Part shown: one piece after another, positions 1 to 12,248 of the stretch
How positions within the stretch are numbered: the first letter of the stretch is position 1
Layout of the letters: every line of letters begins with the position of its first letter
NCBI GenBank assembly: GCA_034770075.1
Contig: CM068384.1
Span: forward strand, 102,421,613 to 102,485,612
Reading direction: 5' to 3'
DNA length: 64,000 nt
From: Aralia elata
Taxonomy: Eukaryota > Streptophyta > Magnoliopsida > Apiales > Araliaceae
Program-made: the position numbers and the translations under genes
Notes under the pieces: generated by a model
The model's database searches: none
The model's input: only the letters and a program-made list of their open reading frames with translations
What the model was told of the DNA's origin: nothing

Positions 1-703
1 ATGGACTCTTACAAAATCCTACACTTGGATTTTAACAATAATATAACTTTTCATTTTGTCATTTATTAGCCTACTAATGGACTCATTTAATATAGGTTAG
101 CTATTTACTAACTAATTAGCTTACCAAAATCATGTACCTAAATGTACATGTAACCCACATATATTTGGTTAACATATTTACACCAAATAAATTATTCAAA
201 TAATAATCTTCATCAAACTATTTATTTGATCCAATAAATAGTATTTTTGGCGTGAATAGTGCTCACATGAATAGTACCCGTGTGAATAGTACTTTAGCAA
301 TATTTCTCAAAATCATTTTATTCGCTTCTACGAAACATTAACACTTAATAATCCTCGCTTATACATAATTTAGGTAGTAATATAACCTCTAAATACTTAA
401 CGCATAATATTATTAATAAAAATATCCATTTTATGTAATAATATTCTTAAGCTCACGTTACCAAGCTACCCACGATTCGCGATCGTTACATTAATTAACT
501 ATTAACTCATTCATTCATTTTGAATTTATGTATATATTTCATACCTATATATATATACACACATATTAAATTCACCGCATAAATCACATAAAAATATATA
601 ACACATATATTTTTATATTCAAACTCGATACATCTCCTAATAAGAATTTTATTTATTAAATTCTTAAATCCAATTTTATTCTTGAAAAATCCGAGTTGTC
701 ACA
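1..703 (+). repeat. 3' part of a TGTAAC-type LTR (truncated by window start)
   Basis: AT-rich sequence without a coding frame. Its last 60 bases resemble the last 60 bases of the element ending at 13828: both have an AAATTCTTA-type run, then GAAAATCC, then a terminal (T)CA. I read it as the right part of a long LTR in plus orientation that begins before the window. It contains three copies of GAATAGT near 254-293. No TSD can be tested because the left end is missing. Confidence 0.45.
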
Positions 704-1257
704 AGTTTTATTTGTAAAATTTATAAATCTAAAAAAAATATTTTTATTCAACACATACTCTTTACTTATCTTCTTTCCTTACAAATGAACCGGTCAAGCT
801 AGGAAGAAAATAACAATTCAACTGTAAAGTAAATTAATATAATGGCAATGGTGTATAAAAGATGGTGTATAGTGAATATATAGTTGTTGGATTATGCCGC
901 GAAGATTCAAGGAATGATTAAGGTCGAAGTTGAACCTTACATTCACATATGGTATTTCGAAATGTATCTTTGTATTATACGATCCTTAATATATGTATAA
1001 ATGCTAAAGGTTGCGAATTCTGGAATTGAGAAAAGATTGAAATAACTAAGTTTTAATATTTATATATATTGATATTGACTGTTATGTATAGTGAGAATAT
1101 AGTTCAATTGTGATGAAAATTTAGTTTATGAAAGAAAGTTATAAAAAGTTTAAATTTATCCGCATTTTATTGATTATAATATCGATTAATGATATAGAGT
1201 TAGAAAGAGATAGTATTGTTAACGCGCAAGAATAGTCCTAATTTTGGGGTCGTTACA
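704..1257 (-). repeat. 5' end of a TGTAAC-type LTR in reverse orientation
   Basis: Read on the minus strand this begins TGTAACGACCCCAAAATTAG at 1257 and resembles the start of the element at 10085 (TGTAACG..CCCAAAAT, then a TGCGTTAA-like block, then GCGGATAA followed by a CTTTTTAT block). It is therefore the 5' end of the same LTR family, opposite in orientation to the piece at 1-703, which may have inserted into it. No protein coding is visible. Confidence 0.45.
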
Positions 1258-1859
1258 CTACCCATGGCCCCTTGCGCATATCAGACTTAAAATATACTAA
1301 ATTAGGGTTTTTTTGGTTTGATAATTTTAAATTTGTAGTTTGTTTGAATTTGTTGCTAGTTGGGGACTTGGGTTTAAACCCAATTCAATTTATTTGATGT
1401 ATTTATTATACTTTGGACTTAAGAGGTAACTAATTAGAGCTTTTTTTCGTTTGATAGTTCAAACTTTAAATTTATTTGAATTTGTTGTGGGTTGGGTTAA
1501 ATGAATATGCACTTCAATTTTTTGAATTTCTTGTGTTTGTGAATTGTGAGTTGATTTTAAATGTTGTGGCTTGATTTTGTTTGAATATAGAAATCAAATT
1601 TAGTTTGAGGCTTTAAGCATACGGTTGAAATTATAATTGTTTGAGGAATCATTCAAATTGAACTATGATAAGTAACCAAAGTAAGTTTCTAAATTGTATC
1701 TAAATGTTTTTTATTTTGAAATTCCTTTTTTAGTTTGGATTATGAATATTTATTTGTTGTATATTATAGAATTCTATTTATATTGCATAAAATAATTGTT
1801 TGTTTAGGGTTGTTGTATACCTATATTTTGATTAATTTAGGCATTCATGACAGGTGATC
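1258..1859. other. AT-rich flank of the hAT remnant, no gene seen
   Basis: T-rich sequence with many TTTGAATTTG-like words. It lies directly upstream of the first recognisable hAT coding sequence and may be its 5' leader or intron. I could not find a hAT terminal inverted repeat, so the left end of that transposon is undefined. Confidence 0.4.
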
Positions 1860-2843
1860 AAAATTCAAACGTTCCAAAAATGAATCATCAACATCACAAT
1901 CCATCAAGTCAGTGAGACTACTCAAAATCTCTCAAATGAAACCCATATCCAAGAGCCGTCTCAAAATATCAATTCTCAATCCCAAGTTGAATTCAATTTA
2001 GAAAAGGAACTTGTTGCGGATCCGGGACTAAGACCATCTATAATGGAATATGATGCTAACAAGAGAGAGAGTATTCGTCGAAGATATTTGCTTAAGGGTC
2101 CTCATCAACCAATGCTTTCCAAATTCCCTCAAACTATTATTTATAGAGAGAAACATAGATTTAATCTCGAATGGTACAAAAAGTATGTCAGTTGGTTGGA
2201 ATATATTGAAAAAGAAGATGCATTATTTTGCTTATATTGTTATCTATTTAAAGCTGCTATTGGTGGTTAAGGGGGTGTGAATACATTTGTCGGTAAAGGA
2301 TTTAATAATTAGAGGAAGGCGGAATACTTATCTAAACATGTTTGAAAATTACCTAATTGTATTCATAGACAATGCATGGTAGCTTGTCAATATTTGAGAA
2401 CCAAAAGCAACACATAAATATCAATTAACTTGTCAATATATCTGACTAAGAAAAGAATATTACAAGCTTCGTTTGCTCTCATCTATTAAGTGTGTTCAGT
2501 TGCTTTTAAGTGAGGGGTTGCCTTTACGTGGCCATGATGAATCAAATACTTCAAAAAGGCGAGGTTTTTTTCTTTCTATTCTAAAGTTTTTATCCGAGAA
2601 CAGTGATGAAGTAAATAAAGTTGTGTTGAAAAATGCTCCAGGGTACCACAAATTGACATCACCTTCAATCCAAAAAAGACTTTTGTAGTGCCGCTGTATT
2701 TTTGACCACAAAAGTTATAGTTGCAGAGATCGGGATAATTTTTTCTCTTTGTTAGTTGATGAGGCTCGTGATTCAGCAATTAAAGAACAAATAGTCGTTG
2801 TTTTATGTTATGTGACAAACAAACATGGGTACGTTATTGAGTG
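1860..2843 (+). pseudogene. hAT transposase (TTF/ZMYM1-like), 5' half
   Basis: Degenerate coding sequence of a plant hAT transposase of the type annotated as zinc finger MYM-type 1-like. About 2008-2270 encodes the TTF-type zinc-finger region: a DPGLRP block, EYDANKR, a KGP motif, then the FCLYCYLFK cysteine signature. About 2473-2840 encodes the following domain with GHDES, LKNAP, LTSPSIQK and LVDEARD. Several in-frame stops and frame changes lie between these blocks (for example at about 2270 and 2688), so no transposase can be made. The frame stops at a TSD where a 16-kb LTR element is inserted, and the missing half resumes at 18894. Confidence 0.85.
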
Positions 2844-3174
2844 TGTTGGTTCCCTGGGACACAATGTTGATCTAGAAGGGGGGTTGAATAAATCCTTTAA
2901 AACTTTTTCATTTATTAATGAAAGTATAACAGTTATAGGATAGAGAATCAATTCATGCACAACAGAATAAACATTAATATCCCCTTCATAGATTCAAGCA
3001 TAGTCTCAGTTCAGTCTACAAGTATGTTGTATGGTTGATAACAGATATAGCAGTTTATTGAGCATAAAGTAAATGACAGAAGATAAATGACACAGGAGAT
3101 TTTAAGTGGTTCGGAGACGTAATAACTCCTACTCCACTCTTCTACTATAACAAGTAGGAATCCACTAAATGTTT

Positions 3175-3500
3175 TAGTCACAAAGACAAGGACTCTACGC
3201 CATCTTTAAGTCCAGCAGACAAGAGTTGTTTTTAGCCACAAAGGCAAGGATCCTATGACCCTCCTCAACCCCTGCAAACACGGATCCTCTGACCCATCTT
3301 GTGTCTTGCAGACTTGAGTTATTTTTAGTCCCTCGGACAAGGATCCAATGACCCTCTTCAAGTCCAGCAGACTTGAAAACCTAGTTCACAAAGAACCCTT
3401 TAAGGCCAGCAGCCTTGGAACCTGTAGACTAAGCCCAGCAGACTTAGAATCTCTTGTACCCTCTGGTACTCAGCAAGTCCAGCAGACTTGACTTTGTTTA
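3175..3500. repeat. Imperfect tandem repeats inside LTR
   Basis: Units of roughly 60-80 bp built on TTTAGTC(A/C)C, then ACAAGGA(C/T)CC, then CCCTCTTCAAGTCC, then AGCAGACTTG. The same units recur at about 16173-16510 in the other LTR, so they predate the insertion. No coding. Confidence 0.6.
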
Positions 3501-4287
3501 GTCACTTAAGACAAGGACGTTCTGCCCTCTTTGGTGTGTTGATTGCTTGTTGGGTTGTGCTACCAAGATGAACTTTTGATCTCCTTCATCTTCAGATACT
3601 TGGCAGTTGTTGATGATCTTCTTCTTGATGCTGCTTATGATGATCGTTGAGGCCCTTCTTTCTTCTAGTACATAGCAGATGCAGATGATCACTTCTGTTG
3701 AACACTAGTTGACTTATCTAAGTCATTTCTTTATCTATTCAGCACATAGTGTTCCTTGCTTGATCATAGAGTTGTCCATTCTGGATTTGGTTACTCTAGA
3801 TCTTGGCTTCTTGGTCATTCGACTCTTAGCTCATATGCCAGCCCTTTGGCATACCTCTTTGTTGTAGTGAGGCTTCTAGCTGATTGTATAGTTGGTGTTC
3901 TTCCTCTCTTGCTTACTGCATACCAACACACACTCTCATTCGAGTGTTGTTCTTTCTTTTGTAGTTCTCTATTTTCTTTCCGTTGGAAGCTGGCCATTGA
4001 TATCTTCCCGTTGCACTTCTTTCTGTTGGAGACTAACTTTCTACAAATTTGTTTATTGTACCACTAAGCATTTTGCTTCCCTAAGTCTGCTAGTGATGGC
4101 TGAGTTAGCATCCATTAGCTGGTACCAGTGTAGTGGAGTCACATGCGCTGTCTGTTGACTGCTGCAGATATGACTGTTTGTGTTTCACTCAACTTGGTTA
4201 TATATATTATATTCCTTTATATATTCAGCCGCTTATCTTGGAACAGCAACCCTAATATCTTTAATCCAGCTGGTACTTTCTTACTTG

Positions 4288-5518
4288 CTCTACGATCATC
4301 TTAGGTGTAGACTGAGTCTTTGATCGTAGAGTGACCTGTTTGCTTCTAACTGAAGACTGTCTTTGATCGTAGAGTTTACTGCTAACTTAAGTTGTGGCCT
4401 TGTGCTCTCTTGGAGTTTGTAGAGTGGCTGACTGTACTTGCATTGCTCTTTGACGTGCTCCTTACTACACTGCAGTTTGTTCTTTCCTTATGCTCTTTGA
4501 TGTCCATTTAGTTTTTCGTTCCAGAACATAGCATTTATGATCTACGTTGAACCATTGCTATCGTGTGCTTATCATAGAGGACTGCTCTATGTTCTTTAGG
4601 TGTTGGCTTTGCTACTGTGTTATAGAGGATTGCTCTATAATCTTCTTATTTGTTGTGGCACCTTTGATGTAGAGGACTGCTCTACTTAATCTTCAGACAT
4701 TCTTCCTTTAGTCACAGAGTGCTGCTCTATGATCTTTTTGCTTTGTTTCGCTGAGACTGCATGAGTGCTTCTTATTGTCTTTAAACTCATCTCTACGATC
4801 ACTTGATCTTGCTGAACTTTTTATGCTCTACGACCTTTGTCTTTGATGCAGGTCTAGAGCCTTGATGGATCATAGAGTGATTACTTGACCTTGTCCTTTG
4901 ATCTCTGTCATGGCTTGATGCTTTGGTTGTGTTCAGAGATCCTGCTATGTCTGATGGCTCATGCTCAGCTTACTTGGTAGTCTTGAAGATTTCCACCTTA
5001 TCTTTGAGTTCTTCAGCAGCGACTGCTCTACGTTGTTGCTTTGATTGCACACTGTTCATGGGAGTCGTAGAGTGGCTTGCTTGAACTGACTCTACGAACC
5101 CATGTTAGCACAGTGACTTTCTCTTTGTAGTGTATGCTCTACGATTTTGAGTACGCCCTTATTCTGTCGAGTCATACTCTACGATTGCCTTGCACTCTCT
5201 CCGTTTATATGCACAGCTCTACGATGCCCGGTAAATGCTGCAGAGTGATCTCTACGATCTGCTGAACCTGTTGATGTGCATGCCTAACAGACTCTACAAT
5301 CTTGGAATTTGGCACTTCAAATGCCGAGGCAACTCTACGTCCTGCCGAGAGTGTTCTTCATTCTGCCGAGAGAGCTCTACGTACTGTCGGGGCAACTTTA
5401 CATTCTGCCGAGAGAGCTCTACGTTTTCCTGGCAGGGCCTGTGATGGCATACTTGGCTCTGCGATGTTGACCGACTGTTCTACGATCCTTCATTTAGTTA
5501 GTGCAGTGCTCTACGTTC
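4288..5518. repeat. CTCTACGA/TCGTAGAG hairpin-forming repeat cluster
   Basis: The octamer CTCTACGA or its complement recurs many times, for example at 4288, 4324, 4367, 4791, 4826, 5065, 5090, 5137, 5177, 5217 and 5250. Several are perfect inverted pairs: 4288-4297 with 4322-4331 (10 bp, 24-nt loop) and 5065-5072 with 5090-5097 (8 bp, 17-nt loop). Between them lie short hairpins at 4573-4591, 4620-4640 and 4669-4685 with different stems but the same kind of 5-nt loop (GACTG or GATTG). The cluster is also present in the other LTR. Confidence 0.75.
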
Positions 5519-5919
5519 AGTTTGGCCCCTTGTTCGTACATATATCATTACAGCATATAAGATCAACCTAACAAGTTTGATCCTTCTTTTCTTTTTTCTT
5601 TTTTCTTTTTTTATTTATTTATTCTATGTCCTTGTACACCAAATTTATTTAAGGACTTTACAAAGCCTAATCTTACAAACATGTTTTGATCAGATAGATA
5701 TTCATTTAGCTTAGATCAACCTAACATATTTGATCTACTAAGTCTTTGTACATCATATTCATTTAAGGACTTTACAAGGCTCTTAATAGTATGAATGTTC
5801 TTCTTATCATTTTGTCATCAATCAAATCACATATAATGAATAAAGGTAATCACATGCAGATCTTATAGCATTCTCCCCCTATGATGATGGATTAGTTGAT
5901 CGCATGCAGATTCCCAACA

Positions 5920-5933
5920 ATCTCCCCCTATTT
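5920..5933 (-). other. Polypurine tract (PPT)
   Basis: On the minus strand the sequence AAATAGGGGGAGAT lies directly before the 3' LTR start TGTTGG. This is the expected plus-strand primer site of an LTR retrotransposon and confirms minus orientation. Confidence 0.85.
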
Positions 5934-6240
5934 GATGATGACAAAAATACTAATAGTATAACATTCAATTCAAGCAATACATGCAAGTGTATGAGTGCTG
6001 ATATGACTTAAGATACAGTAAGTCACTGTATGACTAGACCAAGATGAAACAATGTGCATTTAAGATAGTCATTTACTTCATATCAAGAAATTAAAACATA
6101 TGCAGTTCACAAGCTATAATAATATAATCAAGGAGATCCTAGTTACTATCATAGTATAGTTAATTCCTCCTTGCTTTGTTAGAGATGTACCTCCACTTCC
6201 TTGTTGATGCCTTGTGACTGCTGCGTTCTTCTACTTCTTC
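5934..6240. other. 3' untranslated part of the 16-kb element
   Basis: Lies between the end of the broken reading frame and the PPT. No coding or repeat structure seen. Confidence 0.5.
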
Positions 6241-8901
6241 TTAGTTCTTCTCTGGCAAATGCTCCCCCTTACTTCTTGCTGGTTCTTCTCCTTCTTCTCC
6301 TGGCTCACTTCCTGCACTTCCTGCTGGTTCTTCTTCTTCTTCTCCTTGCTCCCCCTCAGTTGTTGGTGCTTCATGTTTGTTCTTCTTCTTCTTCTTCAGC
6401 TCCTTTCTTGTCATACTAGCACTTGTCCTCTTTTTGTTCTTCTTATGCTTCATTTTTTTCTCCCCCTTTTTGTCATCAATCACTTGGGAGAGATACTGCA
6501 CATGCGTAATGAGTTGTCCAACTAGGTAGGAGGTATTACCAGCTTCCATCTTTACCTCCTGCTGGCCAAGTTCCAATTGCTGAGTGAGAGACTGGCTGAG
6601 GTTTTCCACTTTAGCTGACAGAGTCTGAAGAGAGCGTGCATTCTGTTATTGGAGTTTCAGAGCCTCAGATTTCTGTTGTTCAATTGACTTGAGATATATC
6701 TGATCTCGTTGATGTAGCTTTAAGGACGTGTCTGTGAATGAGGCTTGCAGCTGCTTGTAAAATTCATTGTCATCACCTCTAGTTAACTTCTTTGCTGCAT
6801 TAGTAACGGAGGAAATGCTTTCAATCAATTCTTCTGAATTTTTCAACAGCTCTTGGTCAATCGAGAGATCTTCAAGGATTGGGGTAGTTGACTTGGCCTT
6901 CTCACTCTTGTAGATGTTCTCAAGAGCAGTGACAATATCGAATAACTCTCTGGTGGATGAGGAAGGGATATCGGAAGGTGTGCCATGCCTTATAACAATG
7001 TCAGGGGGTTTGATGGTTGCAGTCGTAGAGTTAGGGGGTTCCACAACCACTGTCTCTACGAACTTCTTTGATGGCATGCTTTTATCACTTTTTTTCAACA
7101 TATAGTATGAAATGTATATACCTTCAGCATGGCGGTAAACTTTGAAGTGTTGAGTGTCCTTGATCAACAACTTTGGATAAGATTGAACTCTTGGGAAGTT
7201 TTGAGAGATCAACTTCAGATTTGGAAATTGTGAGTAGCACTAGCTGATGAAACTTGTATCTTCAAATTCAATGGCCTTTAACCAGGGCATCCACGGATAG
7301 AACCATGACAATTGTTCGCTATTAGGATCATACAGAACTGTGGTGCGATCAAGCTCAATGTCTTGAAAATTGTTGAGAAGATCCTCTATTGTCATAGACA
7401 CCACTTTCATTTCACCATCTCCATAGTCTATCCATCTAGTTGGCAACACAGCTTCAGGTTTGTCGGTTGCCTCCAGTACAATCCTTCTTCTTAGTCGAGT
7501 GGTTGATAGCTTGAAGTGGCTTTCTGATGCACTGCTGTCAGTATCAGAGTCCAGTTGTACTTCCTCATCATCCATTGGCTCTTTTCCTTTATTAGTGTCT
7601 CTGGTACTTTTTCCTTTCGAACTTGTTTCCTCCACAGATGTTTCCCTTGATTCTTCAACTGACTCATCAGTTGGCTGATTCTCATCACTTGCTTCCATGT
7701 CCTCATTATCTTCAGTTGATTCACTTGAGCTCTTTTCAACAGACATATCTATGTCCTCTCTTTCTGCTATACTTGTGCTTTCATCCTTTCCAGCAGACTT
7801 ATTAAGGGAACCTGCAGCTTTTGCTTGATCTCCTTCACCATCACTTTCTTCAAGATCATATGTCACAGGTGTAATTTCTTCTTTATTCACATGGCCTGGG
7901 TGCTTCTTTATCTGCCTTAGTCTTGCACTCTGTCTTCTTGAGGGCTTGATCATTGATTCTTTGGATCCTTCTTCTTCCTTAGATTCTTCCTTTGAGGAGG
8001 AATAATTCTCCTCTGGGGGTGCCTCAACTTTTGCTTTCTTCTTGAGTGATTTTGAGCGAATGGGCTCAGGGGATGAAGATTCTTCAGACTGAGATGTTTC
8101 CTTCTTCAATGCACTAGCTTTCCTCTTTCCTTTGCTGTTCTTTGCAGTTCCTCTGCTGCTGTTACCAGAAATTCTCAATCTCTTGTTTTCTATGGGATTT
8201 TTCTTCCAGTTATCAAACAGTTTTGGCGACATGACTTTGTTAACATTTAGGGTTTTTCCATCATCACCCTTAATTTAGTTCTTCAGCTTCTTCTTTAGTA
8301 TGATACTTAAAAATCTTCCATAGTATATCTTTAGTGCAGGCTTATCGGATGATCTTATCTTCTTGACATCATTGACCAACCAATCATACAGCAATGCTCC
8401 AAAGTTCATCTTCTTTTTCATGACAATGGCAGTCATGATCTTCATTTGTAAATCGCTTACTGTGTCATGTGCAGTGTCTTTACACAAAATGCATTTGCCC
8501 ACAATTTCGGCTAGAAATTCAAACTCCTCAGGGAATTCCTTTTTCTTCATTCCTCTTACATGAGGATTCCTCACATAGCCCATAAACCTCTTTCCTTCAT
8601 CAGAGTCGATTTCGTCTAGTGATGACAGACCCTGGTTGGCGAAATCTAAGCACTGGTTGATTTCCGCAGCATTTATCTTTAGTTTGGTTCCACGTACCTT
8701 GGTGGTCAGAGAATCATCGTCGATTGCTGCATTCTGGTGGAGCTCTTTAATAAGATCAGAGTAGATCTTTGTGTTTGACCCCAAACACTCTGAGAATCCT
8801 GCTAGTTTCACACTCTCAAGAACTTCTTTGAATTTCTCACCAGTTTCTCCAAACTTGTCGAATCCGAGTTGAATGCCTGATACGATTTGACAGTTTTCCA
8901 T
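6241..8901 (-). pseudogene. Gag-like / putative plant transposon protein, broken by three stops
   Basis: One continuous frame of about 887 codons from the ATG at 8901, interrupted by in-frame stops at 8275-8277, 7240-7242 and 6646-6648 and ending at 6241. The N-terminal about 200 residues (IKELHQNAA, KVRGTKLKINAAEINQCL, FGALLYDWLV) resemble the domain usually labelled putative plant transposon protein, seen in non-autonomous plant retroelements. The middle (about 220-430) is low-complexity, basic at first (KGKRKASALKK, SLKKKAKVE), then very rich in Glu, Asp and Ser. A W-rich block (about 520-545, FYPWMPWLKA) follows, then a Gln/Leu-rich likely coiled coil and a Lys-rich and Glu-rich tail. No zinc knuckle or pol motif is visible. 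It is the only coding region of its element and could be a structural RNA-binding protein; the exact function is not known to me. Confidence 0.7.
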
Positions 8902-10084
8902 AATGAGGGTTCTTGAGTTTAGAGATGCTTGACGGAGAGTGGAGATATGAAGTGATTTAGGGTTTTAAGGCTATGGTAGATTGCTAATTCTGATTTGCTG
9001 AAAATTTGAAGGTTCTAGGGTTTTGAGAGTTCAACAGAGCTTTATGAAAGGAACGATGTTGATAACTGATAGGGAAGAGCAACCGTCAGTGTTTGAAATT
9101 TTACTAATCTTAGTTCCCTCCTTTTGTCAAGTACACGTGTGAGAGACCCATTTGCTGAACGTGGCCCACTATGTTGAACCTTCCATAACTGCTGCTCATC
9201 AGTTACTAAAAACGTGGCCCATGTCCTTTTGACTCTTTGACTTAGCCTGTTCGTAGAGTGACTTGATGTCATTACCCTTTACTCTACGAACATGTCTTCT
9301 TTGAGAATAAGGCCTTGTCACACTTACTGCTGCCCAGATGCTGTCTTGCACTTATCTTGTAGATCTTGATGAGAGAATCTCCATTTAGGCTTGTAGTTGC
9401 TTCCTTCTGAGATAAGTAATCACTGAAGAACTTTCTTGGCATCCGAGATGATAATCTTCATACAATGTATCTGACCTTGTAGTGGAGCAGAGTCACTTGC
9501 TAGGTGAAGATTTTTCCTTTAGGACCAGCTTCTTTCTCTTCTAGAGAGCCTTATGATTTACTCTCTTCTAAGGGACCAGCATTTCTCCTTTGTTTCTTTT
9601 ATACTATTAGCTCTGGAGAATTATTGGTGATGCATTTTTATTTTAGTCTTTCATCAGGACTAAGGAAGCTCAGAAAGGGCAGGCCTCTAGGTTTGACAAC
9701 TGAGGGCTTGGTTTGTCTCTGAGGCGCTTTTCTGAAGAAAGACTGTTTGAATATGATGTGTAGAATGTCATCATTGTACTCCTTGGGTTAGGATAGATAT
9801 GAAGTATGGAGTAGTATTTGGTAAGCTGTGATCGTAGAGTCAATCATAATTACTCTAAGACTTTGAATAGTATGACTAACATGGTGAGACAATCGTAGAG
9901 CTTAGGAATTCTATGATTTGAGATGAGAATTCATTTGGTTCATCAGTCACAGAGTTTTGGGACCCTGAGTCTGGGACAAGGCTTTGTGTGAGGGAGTGTC
10001 ACTTTTAGGAACTATAGGAGCTTCATTTTGCTTGAGTCCTGAAGCAGTTGAGATCTACATTCAGGGACTAAATTTGTTCCTCAA
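8902..10084 (-). other. Leader of the 16-kb element (3' part)
   Basis: Untranslated sequence between the nested insertion and the ATG at 8901. It contains CTCTACGA/TCGTAGAG copies at 9251-9258 with 9282-9289, 9830-9839 and 9893-9900. No coding domain recognised. Confidence 0.5.
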
Positions 10085-11267
10085 TGTAACGCCCCCAAAA
10101 TCGGGACCAACTTAGTCTAAAATTAAGACTAATTTTAATCCCGACCTTGTGCGTTAAATACTATCTTAATTTAGCTTTACATCATATTAAGATGAAATAA
10201 TAGCTGAAAATGCGGATAATTAAAAACTTTTTATATTTTTCTTTCTATTCCCTGAAATAGCAACCTTTACAATTATACATTGAAGTAGATATGAGTATAT
10301 ACAACTCAATTTTACATTCAAATTCTTTCTTATCTAGTATTATCACTATATTGATTTTCTTTATATAATACTCATCCCAATATATTCAAAACAAATATTC
10401 TTTATATATTGAATAATTCAAACTTTACGTACCAGTCAGTTACATATATCAAGAATCATTGTCGCGATTCAATACAAGTTCTAATTAAAGAAACGAAATT
10501 TCTTTGCACGACTTCTAATTCATATCGTCAGATGACAAATAATATCGCATTGTGTCTTTGACCTGCAAAAAGTTTATTTTTGCAAGATTGAGCTCGACAA
10601 CTCAGCAAATTTAACAGCTTTCATGCTTCACATAGCACATAATTTCATGCTCAGTTCATATCTCATGATTATCATAATTCTAAACAATATAATTCATATG
10701 TTTAGCATATCCCACAACACATCAAGACTGAGTTCCAAAACTCAATCAATTTCAGTCATAAGTTGACTTTCACAATTCAACAAGCATAAAGTATAATTTA
10801 GCATATTTGTAAAAATCTCATATAATATCAAGATCACATAACACAAAGGAACTGAAAAACTTGCCTTCGCGATACAATACTATCGGTTCTCTCCGCTTTC
10901 ACGAACTCAAAATATCGCACCTATATAACACACATAAAGTTATTATATAGTTTAATGTATGCATTTTCCATGAACTTTGATTCAAACTCTACATTTTTCA
11001 AACTTACTAATTTTATTGAGTTTATTAATAATAACATAGATCATGAATTTAATAATAACATAGATCATGAATTTAAGTGCTCAGTAAGGTTTAACATAAA
11101 TATAAGTATGTTAAATAATCCATTATCTTTGCACCTCATAAATTTAGATTATTGGTATATTAATAACCTTACTATGTCCTTCCTTGGCCCATACATAACG
11201 TAAATAATTAATATACCAATATACTGGGTTCCATGGTTTGTTAAATAAGTATTAGTTATTTAACAGT

Positions 11268-11576
11268 TTATGTTGAACGTAATGTAAATTCAACCCGGTT
11301 AGATAATTCAACTCGTATATGTATTTTAATCCACCACATCTTCTTGGCTTTAATTTCTTTTATACTTTCGATTAGTTCAAAGCCAAACGGAAGGCTCTTT
11401 AGATTCAGACAATTATAGAAGCTTATATGCTCTAAAGAAGGCCAAGTTCCTTTCCAAATGTTTACCAATTTAGGCAAATAGTGAAGTTTTAATTTCCTTA
11501 ATTTAGGATGTACAACATAACCAGAAGCAACATCACTCTCTTTTAAAATCACATCTATGACTGAGTTTTGAAGCAC
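11268..11576 (-). pseudogene. LRR fragment of an NBS-LRR resistance-type gene
   Basis: About 100 residues with LRR spacing: HPKLRKLKLHYLPKLVNIW, then SLEHISFYNCLNLKSLPFG, then a SIKEIKAKKMWW block. That order is typical of the last repeats and C-terminus of CC-NBS-LRR proteins. The frame is open a few codons further upstream (FESLVLQ) before an in-frame TAA. There is no NB-ARC domain nearby. Upstream on the same strand are a possible splice donor (GCAAG|GTAAGA at about 11628-11620), pyrimidine-rich leader-like sequence and a TATATATTA-like stretch near 11900. This suggests a captured or fused gene piece rather than a whole gene. It lies inside the nested element. Confidence 0.65.
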
Positions 11577-12210
11577 TAATGATTCAAAGTTTTAAAGAAA
11601 ATAGTTAAGAACATAAGTCTTACCTTGCACCAATATAATTGTGCCGAAATTTTAGCTTTAATGATAGGTTATGTAGTTCCTTCTACTTCTATGTGCTTCA
11701 ATTCTTCACCAATTCAGTACACCATTTCAATCTCTTTCCAAATCCGTTGGATATAGCGAAGCTAAGAGAAGTTTGGTGAAGGTTTGAAACTTATACAAAC
11801 TTAATGATTAGAGAGAGAGAAATGGGTTGGGACAGATTGCTTGGAATGGACTAGGGGAGCAGAGTATCTGTTTTGAATAACTTCTGGGTTTGCTTGCTTA
11901 GTATATATTAAGTCTCTTAAAATCCTTCCACATCATACTTGTTTTCTATTAATGAAGGTTTAGCATGCTTTCATTATGCCACCTCCTGCTTTTCAATTCA
12001 TGACTCACCGCTTCATTTGTCAATTCTTAGCATATTAACCTTATACATAACATATGTACCACATTATATATACTTGAATATACACTTATACCCATCTCCA
12101 TTATTTTATATATACTTTCATCACATACCTATATCTATATAATTATTAATACATGTAATGATATTAATTAATTCATGTATCATAATTATATTTATTCCAA
12201 TATAGGAATT

Positions 12211-12213
<3 letters not shown>

Positions 12214-12242
<29 letters not shown>
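12214..12242. repeat. (TA)n microsatellite
   Basis: About 14 TA units within the nested element. Confidence 0.95.

Positions 12243-12248
<6 letters not shown>

Larger units (their letters stand above)
2844..5919 (-). repeat. 3' LTR of the 16-kb element
   Basis: A 3076-bp LTR matching 15842-18893 along its whole length. It contains an imperfect tandem array (about 3175-3500) with a repeated CAGCAGACTTG word, a family of CTCTACGA/TCGTAGAG inverted repeats (about 4288-5518) and three CATTCTGCCGAGAG-like repeats (about 5340-5420). Short open frames at 3756-4067 and 5302-5571 recur in the other LTR but show no domain. Confidence 0.9.

Noticed and set aside
2473..2688. Separate small gene
   Set aside because: It is a block of the hAT transposase (GHDES, LKNAP, LTSPSIQK) between stops.
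3756..4067. 103-codon frame present in both LTRs (also 16755-17066)
   Set aside because: Lies in LTR sequence on the strand opposite to the element, Cys/Phe/Leu-rich, no domain; its duplication follows from LTR duplication.
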